The notes beneath the pieces were generated by a model. The model was not told the DNA's origin and made no database searches. It saw nothing but the letters and a program-made list of their open reading frames with translations. From an uncultured Lachnospiraceae bacterium (GTDB lineage Bacteria > Bacillota > Clostridia > Lachnospirales > Lachnospiraceae), in NCBI GenBank assembly GCA_910586015.1, contig CAJUGJ010000001.1, forward strand, positions 1-64,000: 64,000 nt of DNA, in the 5' to 3' direction. Positions 23,096 through 31,745 of the stretch are shown piece by piece. How positions within the stretch are numbered: the first letter of the stretch is position 1; the number at the start of each line of letters is the position of its first letter. The translations under genes were made by a program, and so were the position numbers.

Positions 23096-23364
23096 TCACA
23101 ATCAAAGTCAGGTATCTTTTGGAGAACTGCCATAGTATCTACATCAACAAGTACAACATCATTGCCAATTTGACGAATACAACGCCAAGGGATAATATAT
23201 TCTTGTTCTCTTCCTAAGAATCCCCAAAATTTGCAAGGACCGGGAATGATAATAGTTTCAATACATCCAGTTTTAGGATTAAATCCTAAATCAGAGATAA
23301 ATCCCAAACGCTCACCATCTCTACAATTAATAACTTCTTTTTTTCGAAGATCACATAGTCGCAT
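23092..23364 (-). CDS. YlmC/YmxH family PRC-barrel protein
   Basis: 90 residues forming one PRC-barrel: MRLCDLRKKEVINCRDGERL, then GFISDLGFNPKTG and the conserved REQEYIIPWRCIRQIGNDVV. The family occurs in spore-forming Clostridia and Bacilli, often linked to sporulation loci; its molecular role is not known. The ATG at 23364 has GGAG 6 bases upstream, inside a short open extension. It is convergent with the phage-like gene, with a 4-base overlap. Confidence 0.85.
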   Translation of the reverse strand: MRLCDLRKKEVINCRDGERLGFISDLGFNPKTGCIETIIIPGPCKFWGFLGREQEYIIPWRCIRQIGNDVVLVDVDTMAVLQKIPDFDCD

Positions 23365-23408
23365 AGAATTCTCCATTTACATAGTTATGATAAAATATGT
23401 AGTTTTAG

Positions 23409-23437
23409 TTGAAATGATGCTTGTTTTGATATAAATT
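23409..23437 (+). promoter_or_regulatory. Promoter of nrdR
   Basis: TTGAAA (23409-23414), 17-base spacer, TAAATT (23432-23437). Confidence 0.5.
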
Positions 23438-23497
23438 TTAAGAAAATAGGAAGGGAGTAAGTTACTGTAAGATGAATTTTCAGTGACGAAGATACAA

Positions 23498-23968
23498 ATG
23501 AGATGTCCATTTTGTGGCAGAGAAAATACAAGAGTAATTGACTCAAGACCTGCAGAAGATAATGCAATTCGCAGACGAAGACAGTGTGATGCCTGTCAAA
23601 AAAGATTTACGACTTATGAAAAAGTAGAAACGCTTCCGCTCATGGTAATCAAAAAAGATAATAACCGTGAAAGTTATAATCGATCAAAAATTGAAGCAGG
23701 AGTAATTCATTCTTGTCATAAAAGACCTATTTCTGCCGATCAGATTACAGAATTGGTAGATGAGATTGAAAATACACTCTTTAATACAGAAAAAAGAGAG
23801 ATTGAGAGCAGTCGAATTGGAGAAATGGTAATGGACAGGCTCAAAAATTTAGATCCAGTCGCTTATGTAAGATTTGCCTCTGTTTATCGAGAATTTAAAG
23901 ATGTTAATACCTTTATGGATGAATTAAAAAAATTATTAGATCATGAAAGAAATATAATAGAGGAATAA
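23498..23968 (+). CDS. nrdR: Transcriptional repressor NrdR
   Basis: 156 residues. The N-terminal zinc ribbon is MRCPFCGRENTRVIDSRP with CDACQKRFTTYE. The ATP-cone nucleotide-sensing domain covers about residues 48-140 (MVIKKDNNRESYNRSKIEAG; VAYVRFASVYREFKDV). It represses ribonucleotide reductase genes in response to the ATP/dATP balance. The frame is open from a GTG at 23483, but the family almost always begins at MxCPFC, so ATG 23498 was chosen although its ribosome site is weak. Confidence 0.95.
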   Translation: MRCPFCGRENTRVIDSRPAEDNAIRRRRQCDACQKRFTTYEKVETLPLMVIKKDNNRESYNRSKIEAGVIHSCHKRPISADQITELVDEIENTLFNTEKREIESSRIGEMVMDRLKNLDPVAYVRFASVYREFKDVNTFMDELKKLLDHERNIIEE

Positions 23969-23985
23969 GTCTATCCATTCTTTTG

Positions 23986-24014
23986 TTGCATTTCCAAAAA
24001 TAATCTGTTAAAAT
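23986..24014 (+). promoter_or_regulatory. Promoter of comM-dprA
   Basis: TTGCAT (23986-23991), 17-base spacer, TAAAAT (24009-24014), 38 bases before comM. Confidence 0.7.
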
Positions 24015-24052
24015 AAGTAGAGATTTCTTTGGAGAGACAAGAAAGGAATTGA

Positions 24053-25615
24053 ATGTTTAGTAAAGTATATAGTGCTACTCTTACAGGGATTGAAGCGGTT
24101 ATTGTACAGGTAGAAGCAGATGTGGCATCTGGACTTCCCTGTTTGGAGTTAGTAGGTTATCTTGCCTGCGAAGTAAAAGAAGCAGGAAAAAGGGTTAAAG
24201 TAGCTCTAAAAAATTCAAATTATCTTTTGCCGCCAAGGAGGATTACAATTAATCTTTCTCCGGCGGATCTAAAAAAAGAAGGTACAGCCTTCGATCTTCC
24301 TATTTCTGTAGCTGTTCTTGCAGCTGCCGGTTTTCTTTCAACAAAACAATTAAATAATATTATGTTTGCAGGAGAATTAAGTCTTGATGGAAAGTTAAAT
24401 GCTGTAGCAGGAATCCTTCCTATGATCTGTGAAGCAAAAAAACAAGAATTTACCTGCTGCATTGTGCCAAAAGCAAATCTGGCAGAAGGCGTTTTTGTAA
24501 CAGGAATTAAAGTGTTAGGAGCAGAAAATTTAGTACAAGTAATTAATTATCTTTTAGGAAAAGGATGTTTGACAGAAAAATTAGAAAAAAAGCAAGAACA
24601 TGTTTGTTTAACAGAACAAAAATATATAAAACCATTAGACTTTTGTGAGGTATTTGGTCAGAAAATAGCAAAGCGAGCTATAGAGATTGCAGTTGCAGGT
24701 TGGCATAATTTAATGTTATTTGGGGCACCGGGCTCTGGAAAAAGTATGTTAGCGAAACGAATTCCTACAATTATGCCACAACTTACAATAAAGCAACAGT
24801 TAGAGTTATACAAAGTTTATAGTGTGGCTGGGAAACTCTTAAAAGATCCCTTTTGTATAGATCAGCGCCCATTTTGTGCACCCCATCATACTATAACACA
24901 AGCCGCATTTACAGGAGGAGGAAAAAGACCAAGACCGGGAGAGATAAGTTTAGCAGTTCATGGAGTACTATTTTTAGATGAACTACCTGAATTTTCAAGA
25001 AATGTTTTAGAAACACTTAGAGAGCCTTTAGAAGAAAAAAAGATTACGATTACAAGAACTGGTGGTAAAAATACATATCCTGCTGATTTTTTATTTGTAG
25101 CAGCAATGAATTTATGTCCATGTGGATATTATCCAGATCGAAGTCGCTGTCATTGTACAGAAAGTCAGATTCAAAAATATTTAGGAAAAATTTCAAAGGC
25201 TTTATTAGATAGAATTGATTTATGTACCGAAGTTATATCAAATCAATATGAAGAGTTACAAGATGAAATGAAAGAAAATGAAACATCAGAAAGTATTCAA
25301 AAAAGAATTCTTATGGCACATCAGATCCAAAGAAAACGATATCAAAATTTAGAAATTCTATATAATTCTCAACTTAATTCCACTCAGATTTCACAGTTTT
25401 GTAAACTAAGAGAACCAGAAAACAAATTTTTAAAACAGGCATTTGAAAAATTTCGCTTTAGTACAAGAGCATATCATCGTATTTTAAAAGTTGCACGTAC
25501 AATTGCGGATTTAGAAAATAAAGAAGAAATTCAAAAAAATCATTTAGCACAGGCAATTAGTTATAGAATGACAGAGCAAAACAGTTTAGAGGGAGAAAAA
25601 GAATGGATAAGATAA
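24053..25615 (+). CDS. comM: ComM/YifB family Mg-chelatase-like AAA+ ATPase
   Basis: 520 residues, full length. The N-terminal Lon-substrate-like domain includes GLPCLELVGYLACEVKEAGK and PRRITINLSPADLKKEG. The AAA+ core has Walker A in GAPGSGKSMLAKRIP (near residue 224) and Walker B in VLFLDELPEF. A Cys-bearing insert, NLCPCGYYPDRSRCHC, and the C-terminal Mg-chelatase domain follow. ComM drives branch migration during integration of taken-up DNA. In the family's central LVGLxxxxVxE motif the Gly-Leu is Gly-Tyr here, a minor change. The end overlaps dprA by 13 bases. Confidence 0.93.
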   Translation: MFSKVYSATLTGIEAVIVQVEADVASGLPCLELVGYLACEVKEAGKRVKVALKNSNYLLPPRRITINLSPADLKKEGTAFDLPISVAVLAAAGFLSTKQLNNIMFAGELSLDGKLNAVAGILPMICEAKKQEFTCCIVPKANLAEGVFVTGIKVLGAENLVQVINYLLGKGCLTEKLEKKQEHVCLTEQKYIKPLDFCEVFGQKIAKRAIEIAVAGWHNLMLFGAPGSGKSMLAKRIPTIMPQLTIKQQLELYKVYSVAGKLLKDPFCIDQRPFCAPHHTITQAAFTGGGKRPRPGEISLAVHGVLFLDELPEFSRNVLETLREPLEEKKITITRTGGKNTYPADFLFVAAMNLCPCGYYPDRSRCHCTESQIQKYLGKISKALLDRIDLCTEVISNQYEELQDEMKENETSESIQKRILMAHQIQRKRYQNLEILYNSQLNSTQISQFCKLREPENKFLKQAFEKFRFSTRAYHRILKVARTIADLENKEEIQKNHLAQAISYRMTEQNSLEGEKEWIR

Positions 25616-26769
25616 GAACATATGCGTGGTATTGGTTAGCCTGTCTTGAATTATTTTCTCCAAAATTTTTAAAGTATATTTTAGAAGAATTTGGCTCTCC
25701 AGAAGAGATTTTTTCTGCAAAAGAAAAACGATTGAGAGATTTTTTTGATATGGCACAAGTTCAACATAAATTAAGAATAAGAGAAGAGAAAAGACAGTGG
25801 GAAGAACGCTTTTTTGCATCTCGTAATTGGAAGGATATTGTACAAAGCTATAATAATACAATACAACGTGGCATACAATTTATTACCAAAGATGATCTTT
25901 CTTTTCCAGAAAAGTTAAAACATGTTGAAGAAACTATATTTTGGCTATTTTTAATAGGAGAACTTCCAAACAAAACACTTCCTACTATCGCAGTGATAGG
26001 CTCTAGAAAATGTAGTAGTTTTGGAAGAGAAGTAGCACGAAATTTAGCCGCCTCTCTAGCAGAACAAAAAGTTCAGATAATTAGTGGTTTGGCAGAGGGA
26101 ATTGATGGTGCAGCCCATACAGGAGCTCTTTTTACAGGAGAAAAAACATATGCAGTATTAGGAAGTGGTATTGATGTTTGCTATCCAAAACAACATTTAA
26201 CACTATATCAAAAAATTTATAGACAGGGGGGAATTATATCCGAGTATCCTCCAAAAAGTGCAGCGATAGCATTTCATTTTCCTATGAGAAATCGTCTGAT
26301 TGCAGGACTTTGTGATGGAATTTTAGTGGTAGAAGCAAGACAAAAAAGTGGTTCTTTCATTACAGTAGACAGAGGATTAGAACAGGGAAAAGAAATTTAT
26401 GCAGTTCCTGGAAGAATTGGAGATGAACTAAGTATAGGATGTAATCGTTTAATTCAACAAGGAGCAAAATTAATTCTTTCTGTAGAAGATATTATAGAAG
26501 ATTTAGAAGAATTTTATCCCAAACAGGTAAAAATAGCTATAAATTTTAAGAAAAATCAGCCAGAAAAAATTTTTAATAATAATTTACTTGAAACAGAGGA
26601 AAAAATAGTGTATGCTAGTTTGAGTTTAGTTCCAAAGCATATAGAAACAATTTGTATAGAAACGAAAATGTCCGTTTCACAACTATATCCATTTTTATTA
26701 TCTTTACAATTTCAAGGTTTAATCCGAGAAACACAGAGAAATTATTATATGTTAAATAAAAAATTATAA
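25603..26769 (+). CDS. dprA: DNA processing protein DprA
   Basis: 388 residues. A SAM-like N-terminal region is followed by the Rossmann-like DprA core (IGSRKCSSFGREVARNLAAS; ISGLAEGIDGAAHTGAL; YAVLGSGIDVCYP; FPMRNRLIAGLCDGILVVEA). The C-terminal winged helix is at about 325-388. DprA loads RecA onto incoming single-stranded DNA during transformation or other uptake. Its start lies inside comM with GGAG 8 bases before it. Next comes decayed transposon sequence, then topA; the comM-dprA-topA order is common in Clostridia. Confidence 0.94.
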   Translation: MDKIRTYAWYWLACLELFSPKFLKYILEEFGSPEEIFSAKEKRLRDFFDMAQVQHKLRIREEKRQWEERFFASRNWKDIVQSYNNTIQRGIQFITKDDLSFPEKLKHVEETIFWLFLIGELPNKTLPTIAVIGSRKCSSFGREVARNLAASLAEQKVQIISGLAEGIDGAAHTGALFTGEKTYAVLGSGIDVCYPKQHLTLYQKIYRQGGIISEYPPKSAAIAFHFPMRNRLIAGLCDGILVVEARQKSGSFITVDRGLEQGKEIYAVPGRIGDELSIGCNRLIQQGAKLILSVEDIIEDLEEFYPKQVKIAINFKKNQPEKIFNNNLLETEEKIVYASLSLVPKHIETICIETKMSVSQLYPFLLSLQFQGLIRETQRNYYMLNKKL

Positions 26770-26770
26770 A

Positions 26771-26974
26771 ATGATAGAATATCTCTGTCAAATAAATGAT
26801 GTTGAAATGGAAGTTCTAACCTTTTATCCAAGTTCAAAGATCTGTTCATGCTGTGGCAATATTAAGAAAGATTTAAAGCTTTTAAATCGTATTTACAGGT
26901 GTAAAAAATACGGACTTGTGATAGACAGGAATTTCCATGCAAGTCTGAATTTAGTAACTTATTCATCTGTATAA
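26771..26974 (+). pseudogene. C-terminal remnant of a TnpB (IS200/IS605-type) protein
   Basis: About 67 codons encode the last part of TnpB: FYPSSKICSCCGNIKKDLKL is the first zinc half, then RIYRCKKYGLVIDRNFHASL is the second half with the conserved DRNxxAS/AN block. The second CxxC is damaged (CKKYG), and the whole catalytic front of the protein is missing. No ribosome site precedes it and it starts 2 bases after the dprA stop. It is a relic of an insertion between dprA and topA. Confidence 0.8.
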
Positions 26975-26989
26975 TTTCACATACAAGAA

Positions 26990-27110
26990 AAGGCAGATAG
27001 GTACCTATCGCTACTGGGGAAGGAAAACCTGTGGAGTGTGATAGCAAACGAAAGTAGCTCTAGCAAAATCAGACATATTGAAACAGGAAGGTATTTCGTG
27101 AGAAATGCCA
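26990..27110 (+). ncRNA. Possible remnant of the TnpB guide RNA / element right end
   Basis: Directly behind the TnpB remnant are a perfect palindrome GATAGGTACCTATC (26996-27009), a pairing CCTGT/ACAGG (27028-27032/27083-27087), and a hairpin GGTATTTC-GTGA-GAAATGCC (27090-27109, one G-U). The guide RNA of TnpB elements comes from the 3' end of tnpB and the right end, so this is the expected place. The assignment is by position and structure only. Confidence 0.45.
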
Positions 27111-27174
27111 CAGTATAGATATGATAGATATATATATTTATCGTAGCGGAGAATGAATCGAGGAGTGAGAAAAA

Positions 27175-29247
27175 ATGCCGAAGTATCTGGTTATAGTGGA
27201 ATCGCCTGCAAAGGCTAAGACTATTAAAAAATTTCTGGGAACAAATTATGAAGTTTTGGCGTCAAATGGTCATGTTAGAGATTTACCTAAAAGTCAAATG
27301 GGAATTGATATAGAACATGACTTCGAACCAAAATATATAACAATTCGTGGCAAGGGAGAATTATTGGCAAAACTCAGAAAAGAAGCAAAAAAAGCAGATA
27401 AAGTTTATCTGGCAACCGACCCTGATAGAGAAGGAGAGGCGATTTCATGGCATTTAATGCAGACATTAAAACTAGAAGAGAAGGCGGCAAGCAGAATTAC
27501 CTTTAATGAAATTACAAAAAATGCAGTAAAAAATTCCATTAAACAGGCTAGAACTATTGATATGAATTTAGTAGATTCCCAACAGGCAAGACGTATGTTA
27601 GATCGAATGGTAGGATATTTAATCAGTCCTTTACTTTGGGCAAAGGTTAAAAGGGGATTAAGTGCTGGAAGGGTTCAATCAGTTGCTTTACGTATTATTT
27701 GTGATAGAGAAGAAGAAATTAATGCTTTTGTGCCAAAAGAATATTGGAATTTAGAAGCAGATTTTCTAATTAAAGGTGAAAAACGACCGTTAAAAGCAAA
27801 ATTTTATGGAACAACACAAAAGAAAATAACAATTTCTTCTGAACAAGAAGCAGACCAAATCTTAGGTCAAATTTCAAATGTAGACTTCCAGATTACAGAG
27901 ATAAAAAAAGGAGAACGACAAAAAAAAGCACCGCTTCCATTTACAACTAGTACATTACAGCAAGAAGCAGCAAAGACTTTAAACTTTTCAACACAAAAAA
28001 CAATGCGTCTAGCACAACAACTCTATGAGGGAGTAGATGTGAAAGATCATGGGACAGTTGGACTTATTTCCTATCTACGTACAGATTCTGTACGAGTTTC
28101 AGAAGAAGCAGATGCGGCTGCAAAAGAATTTGTTCGTAAAAATTATGGAGAAGAGTTAGTTACAACTCAAGATGTGAATAAAGTTTCAGGAAAAAAGATT
28201 CAAGATGCTCACGAAGCAATTCGACCGACATATGTAGAACTGACACCAGTAGTAGTAAAAGATTCTCTTGCACGAGATCAATTTCGTCTTTACCAACTTA
28301 TCTGGAAACGGTTTATAGCAAGTCGTATGCAGCCGGCGAAATATGAAACTGCTACCATAAAAATTGATGGAGGTGGATACCGTTTTACAGCTTCCTCTTC
28401 ACATCTAATCTTTGAAGGTTTTATGAGTGTATATGCTTTAGAAGAAGATAAAGAAGAAAATGGAGCAGAAGGAATCAAAAAATTAAGTGAAAAAAGTGAG
28501 TTGACACAAAAAGAATTTATAAAGAGCCAACACTTTACACAACCGCCTGCCCATTATACGGAAGCTTCTTTAGTAAAGGTTTTAGAAGAACTTGGAATTG
28601 GTCGTCCAAGTACCTATGCACCAACCATTACAACTATTATGGCAAGACGATATGTTATTAAAGAAAATAAAAATCTTTATATAACAGAGTTAGGGGAAGC
28701 AGTAAACAAAATTATGAAACAGGAATTTGCAAGTATTGTAAATGTAAATTTTACAGTAAACTTAGAAACTTTGTTAGATGGAGTAGAAGACGGAGAAGTT
28801 AACTGGAAAACAGTAGTCAGTAATTTTTATCCTGATTTAGAACAAGCCGTTAAAACTGCAGAAGCAGAACTTGCTAAAATTAAGGTAGAGGATGAAGTAA
28901 CAGATATACTTTGTGAAGAATGTGGAAGAAATATGGTAGTAAAATATGGACCACATGGGAAGTTTTTAGCATGTCCAGCTTTTCCAGAATGTCGTAATAC
29001 AAAGCCTTATCTCGAAAAAATAGGAGTTAATTGTCCGCTATGTGACAGTGATATTGTAATTAAAAAGACAAAAAAGGGTCGTCGCTATTTTGCCTGTGAA
29101 AAAAATCCAGAATGTGAGTTTATGTCTTGGCAAAAACCGTCGAAAGAACGCTGTCCAATTTGTGGAAAAGTATTATTAGAAAAAGGACAAAAATTAGTTT
29201 GTATGGATGAAAGCTGTGGTTTTGTAAAAGAACGAGCAGAAGTATAA
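27175..29247 (+). CDS. topA: DNA topoisomerase I
   Basis: 690 residues. The Toprim domain is at the N-terminus (MPKYLVIVESPAKAKTIKKF; ATDPDREGEAISWH holds the acidic metal-binding residues). The active-site Tyr is residue 300 in GLISYLRTDSVRVS. The toroid domains follow (GRPSTYAPTITTIMARRYV). The C-terminal 110 residues carry three four-cysteine zinc ribbons, beginning CEECGRNMVVKYG, CPLCDSDIVIKK and CPICGKVLLEKG. It relaxes negative supercoils. The ribosome site GGAG lies about 10 bases before the ATG. Confidence 0.97.
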   Translation: MPKYLVIVESPAKAKTIKKFLGTNYEVLASNGHVRDLPKSQMGIDIEHDFEPKYITIRGKGELLAKLRKEAKKADKVYLATDPDREGEAISWHLMQTLKLEEKAASRITFNEITKNAVKNSIKQARTIDMNLVDSQQARRMLDRMVGYLISPLLWAKVKRGLSAGRVQSVALRIICDREEEINAFVPKEYWNLEADFLIKGEKRPLKAKFYGTTQKKITISSEQEADQILGQISNVDFQITEIKKGERQKKAPLPFTTSTLQQEAAKTLNFSTQKTMRLAQQLYEGVDVKDHGTVGLISYLRTDSVRVSEEADAAAKEFVRKNYGEELVTTQDVNKVSGKKIQDAHEAIRPTYVELTPVVVKDSLARDQFRLYQLIWKRFIASRMQPAKYETATIKIDGGGYRFTASSSHLIFEGFMSVYALEEDKEENGAEGIKKLSEKSELTQKEFIKSQHFTQPPAHYTEASLVKVLEELGIGRPSTYAPTITTIMARRYVIKENKNLYITELGEAVNKIMKQEFASIVNVNFTVNLETLLDGVEDGEVNWKTVVSNFYPDLEQAVKTAEAELAKIKVEDEVTDILCEECGRNMVVKYGPHGKFLACPAFPECRNTKPYLEKIGVNCPLCDSDIVIKKTKKGRRYFACEKNPECEFMSWQKPSKERCPICGKVLLEKGQKLVCMDESCGFVKERAEV

Positions 29248-29347
29248 TAGAAAAAAGGAATATTTCTGGATTCTGCGGAATAATCACAATAATATATAAA
29301 AATGTAAAAAAAACATATTAATGTGTGTCAAAACCTAAAAGTTACTA

Positions 29348-29376
29348 TTGTTTTTAGGAAAAATATATGATAGAAT
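29348..29376 (+). promoter_or_regulatory. Promoter of codY
   Basis: TTGTTT (29348-29353), 17-base spacer, TAGAAT (29371-29376). The leader to the codY start is about 80 bases. Confidence 0.6.
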
Positions 29377-29464
29377 AAGAAGCGAAGTCAGAATTCTGTA
29401 TTTTTTTGATTTCCGTTCTACGTTTCTTGTGAATATAGTTCTGATGACAAGCGAGGGTCTTAAG

Positions 29465-30232
29465 ATGAGTGTACAATTATTAGATAAGACAAGAAAGATT
29501 AATAAGCTCTTACACAATAACAATTCGCATAAAGTAGTATTTAATGATATATGCGAAGTTTTAGGCGAAATACTAGAATCTAATATTCTGGTAATTAGTA
29601 AGAAGGGAAAAGTGCTTGGAATTAAAAATCGCCCTGATATTAATCCGATTGGGGAATTAATTAAGGACACCGTTGGAGGGTATATTGATAAGATGTTAAA
29701 TGAACGTCTTTTGAATATTCTATCGACGAAAGAAAATGTAAATTTGGAAACATTAGGTTTTGAATCAAAGGGAATTGAAAATTATCAAGCTATTATTACG
29801 CCGATAGATATTGCAGGAGAACGTTTAGGGACATTGTTCATTTACACAAATAGTAAGCCATATTCTATTGATGATATTATTTTAAGTGAATATGGAACGA
29901 CAGTAGTTGGACTAGAAATGATGCGTTCAGTAAATGAAGAGAATGCAGAAGAAAATCGAAAAATACAGATTGTACGTTCAGCGATCAGCACATTATCATT
30001 TTCTGAATTAGAGGCAATTACACATATTTTTGCAGAACTAGAAGGAAACGAAGGAATTTTAGTAGCAAGTAAGATTGCTGATCGGGTTGGCATTACACGC
30101 TCTGTCATTGTAAATGCGTTAAGAAAGTTTGAGAGTGCAGGTGTGATCGAATCTCGTTCTTCTGGAATGAAAGGAACGTATATCAAAGTATTAAATGATG
30201 TTGTCTTTGATGAATTAAAGAAGATGCAGTAA
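29465..30232 (+). CDS. codY: GTP- and branched-chain-amino-acid-sensing repressor CodY
   Basis: 255 residues, family length. The N-terminal GAF domain binds isoleucine and other branched-chain amino acids (MSVQLLDKTRKINKLL; FNDICEVLGEILESNI). The C-terminal winged helix is in EGILVASKIADRVGITRSVI and VNALRKFESAGVIESRS. CodY controls metabolism, motility and virulence genes in response to nutrient supply. The frame is open upstream through the promoter; ATG 29465 has GAGGG 8 bases before it and gives the family start. It lies directly ahead of the flagellar operon, as in several Firmicutes. Confidence 0.95.
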   Translation: MSVQLLDKTRKINKLLHNNNSHKVVFNDICEVLGEILESNILVISKKGKVLGIKNRPDINPIGELIKDTVGGYIDKMLNERLLNILSTKENVNLETLGFESKGIENYQAIITPIDIAGERLGTLFIYTNSKPYSIDDIILSEYGTTVVGLEMMRSVNEENAEENRKIQIVRSAISTLSFSELEAITHIFAELEGNEGILVASKIADRVGITRSVIVNALRKFESAGVIESRSSGMKGTYIKVLNDVVFDELKKMQ

Positions 30233-30275
30233 TGAAGACATCCAGTGCTGTTTACACGGAGGTAATTGCAACGGA

Positions 30276-30308
30276 GGGATTTGTAGATACTACAGATCCC
30301 CTTTCTAT
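30276..30308 (+). terminator. Terminator of codY
   Basis: GGGATTTGTAG (30276-30286) pairs with CTACAGATCCC (30290-30300, one G-U) and is followed by a pyrimidine-rich run. The flagellar operon has its own promoter downstream. Confidence 0.6.
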
Positions 30309-30433
30309 TTTAATGATATGGAGGATGAGAATGGTATCTGTTATAGGAAAAAATCAATATATATTCAAAGGATGGTAGGTCTAATTGACTACTGTAGAGT
30401 GCAAAGTTATTCGCTTTTTTAGAGAATTTTATC

Positions 30434-30462
30434 TTGTGTTTTTTTTCAAAATTCAATATAAT
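30434..30462 (+). promoter_or_regulatory. Vegetative-type promoter of the flagellar operon
   Basis: TTGTGT (30434-30439), 17-base spacer, TATAAT (30457-30462), with flgB starting 43 bases on. No flagellar sigma (TAAA/GCCGATAA) pattern was seen here. No c-di-GMP riboswitch motif was found in the 270 bases between codY and flgB. Confidence 0.65.
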
Positions 30463-30505
30463 ATTAAGGGTACAATTGATTAATAGGGTGAAAGGATGAT
30501 TGGAT

Positions 30506-30892
30506 ATGATAGGCTCAGATGCTTATAATTACATCAATGTTTTATCAAAAGCCGCAGAAGCCTCATTATTGCGAAATACGGTAATTACTAATAATCTTGC
30601 AAATCAGTCTACACCGGGTTATAAGAGAAAAGAGATTCAATTTGAAACTTATTTAAGGAAAGAGTTAGGCACAAGTGGCAATTTAGACCGTCGAGTAGCA
30701 AATGTGAATCTGGATCAGTTACAGACAACAATTTATACAGATCAAGAGGGACTAGATTATCGGTTGGATGGAAACAATGTAAATCCAGATACAGAAAATG
30801 CAAATTTAGCACAAAATAGTATTAGGTTTAATACGTTATTAAATTCGATTAATCAGGAATTTACTCGATTAAAAGCGGTACTGCAAAAATAG
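30506..30892 (+). CDS. flgB: Flagellar basal-body rod protein FlgB
   Basis: 128 residues. The N-terminal rod/hook motif LLRNTVITNNLANQSTPGYK is diagnostic, and the C-terminus is the heptad-like helix of axial proteins (LLNSINQEFTRLKAVLQK). FlgB forms the proximal rod with FlgC, FliE and others. ATG 30506 was chosen over the upstream TTG at 30500; AAAGGA lies about 9 bases before it. It is the first gene of the flagellar/chemotaxis operon and is followed 13 bases later by flgC. Confidence 0.95.
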   Translation: MIGSDAYNYINVLSKAAEASLLRNTVITNNLANQSTPGYKRKEIQFETYLRKELGTSGNLDRRVANVNLDQLQTTIYTDQEGLDYRLDGNNVNPDTENANLAQNSIRFNTLLNSINQEFTRLKAVLQK

Positions 30893-30905
30893 GAGGTGAA
30901 TTAAT

Positions 30906-31364
30906 ATGGGGGTAATTGATACTTTAAATATCAGTGCAAGTGGACTGACTGCACAGCGTCTTCGCATGGATCTAATTGCACAAAATATTGCTAATGCAAG
31001 TACAACAAGAGGAGCAGATGGAGAACCATATCGAAGACGAACTTTAGTTTTTGCAGAAAGAACGACAAGTTCCTTTGAATCGATTCTTTTTGAAAATCAA
31101 TCTAATTATTCTTATGCTCCTTCCTTTACAGGAAGAGGAGTAAGAGTGACTGGTATTGTTGAGGATCATGTAAATGAGATGAGAAAAGTTTATGATCCAG
31201 CTCATCCAGATTCAGATGAAGATGGATATGTTACATATCCAAATGTCAATCCAATAACAGAAATGACAAACTTAATTGATGCCACACGTGCATATGAAGC
31301 AAATGTGACTGCAATGAATGCAACAAAGAGTATGCTGCTTAAAACTCTGGAAATAGGACAATAG
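30906..31364 (+). CDS. flgC: Flagellar basal-body rod protein FlgC
   Basis: 152 residues. The axial-protein motif is in GLTAQRLRMDLIAQNIANAS near the N-terminus, and the C-terminus has the rod-type block NLIDATRAYEANVTAMNATK. It polymerises into the proximal rod after export by the flagellar type III apparatus. The ribosome site is AGGAGGTGA, ideal. Confidence 0.96.
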   Translation: MGVIDTLNISASGLTAQRLRMDLIAQNIANASTTRGADGEPYRRRTLVFAERTTSSFESILFENQSNYSYAPSFTGRGVRVTGIVEDHVNEMRKVYDPAHPDSDEDGYVTYPNVNPITEMTNLIDATRAYEANVTAMNATKSMLLKTLEIGQ

Positions 31365-31400
31365 TTAGAAGGATGAAATACAGAAGGAAGGTTACATAAA

Positions 31401-31715
31401 ATGGATATAACTTCAGTTGACCGTATCAGCAGGATTGAGCGGCTTGAAAAAAACCAGCAGTCTATAGAAGAAAAACCAAATAGAAATAAAGCATTTGAAA
31501 CATTATTTCAGTCGGCCCTTTCTATGATTAATGAAACAAATGAATATTCAGATCGTGCAAAAGAAGCATCGATATCTTATGCTGTTGGAGATTTAGACAA
31601 TCCAGTAGAGTTGATGTCGGCTCAGGCAAAAGCAACCTTTTCTTTGCAGTATACCGTTGCTGTCAGAAATGCTGTACTAGACGCATATAAAGAGATCATG
31701 CAGATACAGTTCTAA
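31401..31715 (+). CDS. fliE: Flagellar hook-basal body protein FliE
   Basis: 104 residues. FliE joins the MS ring to the rod and is an early export substrate. The C-terminal half holds the family pattern DLDNPVELMSAQAKATFSLQ and VAVRNAVLDAYKEIMQIQF. GAAGGAAGG lies about 11 bases before the ATG. It sits between flgC and fliF, as in Bacillus. Confidence 0.94.
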   Translation: MDITSVDRISRIERLEKNQQSIEEKPNRNKAFETLFQSALSMINETNEYSDRAKEASISYAVGDLDNPVELMSAQAKATFSLQYTVAVRNAVLDAYKEIMQIQF

Positions 31716-31745
31716 AATATGATTTGAAAGGCAAGGGGCTGACAG

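Noticed and set aside
29348-29464. 39-codon N-terminal extension of CodY
   Set aside because: It begins in the codY promoter itself; the family start and a GAGGG ribosome site lie at 29465.
30233-30505. c-di-GMP riboswitch before flgB
   Set aside because: Sought because some Clostridia have one there. The conserved core motifs are missing; only the codY terminator and a promoter were found.
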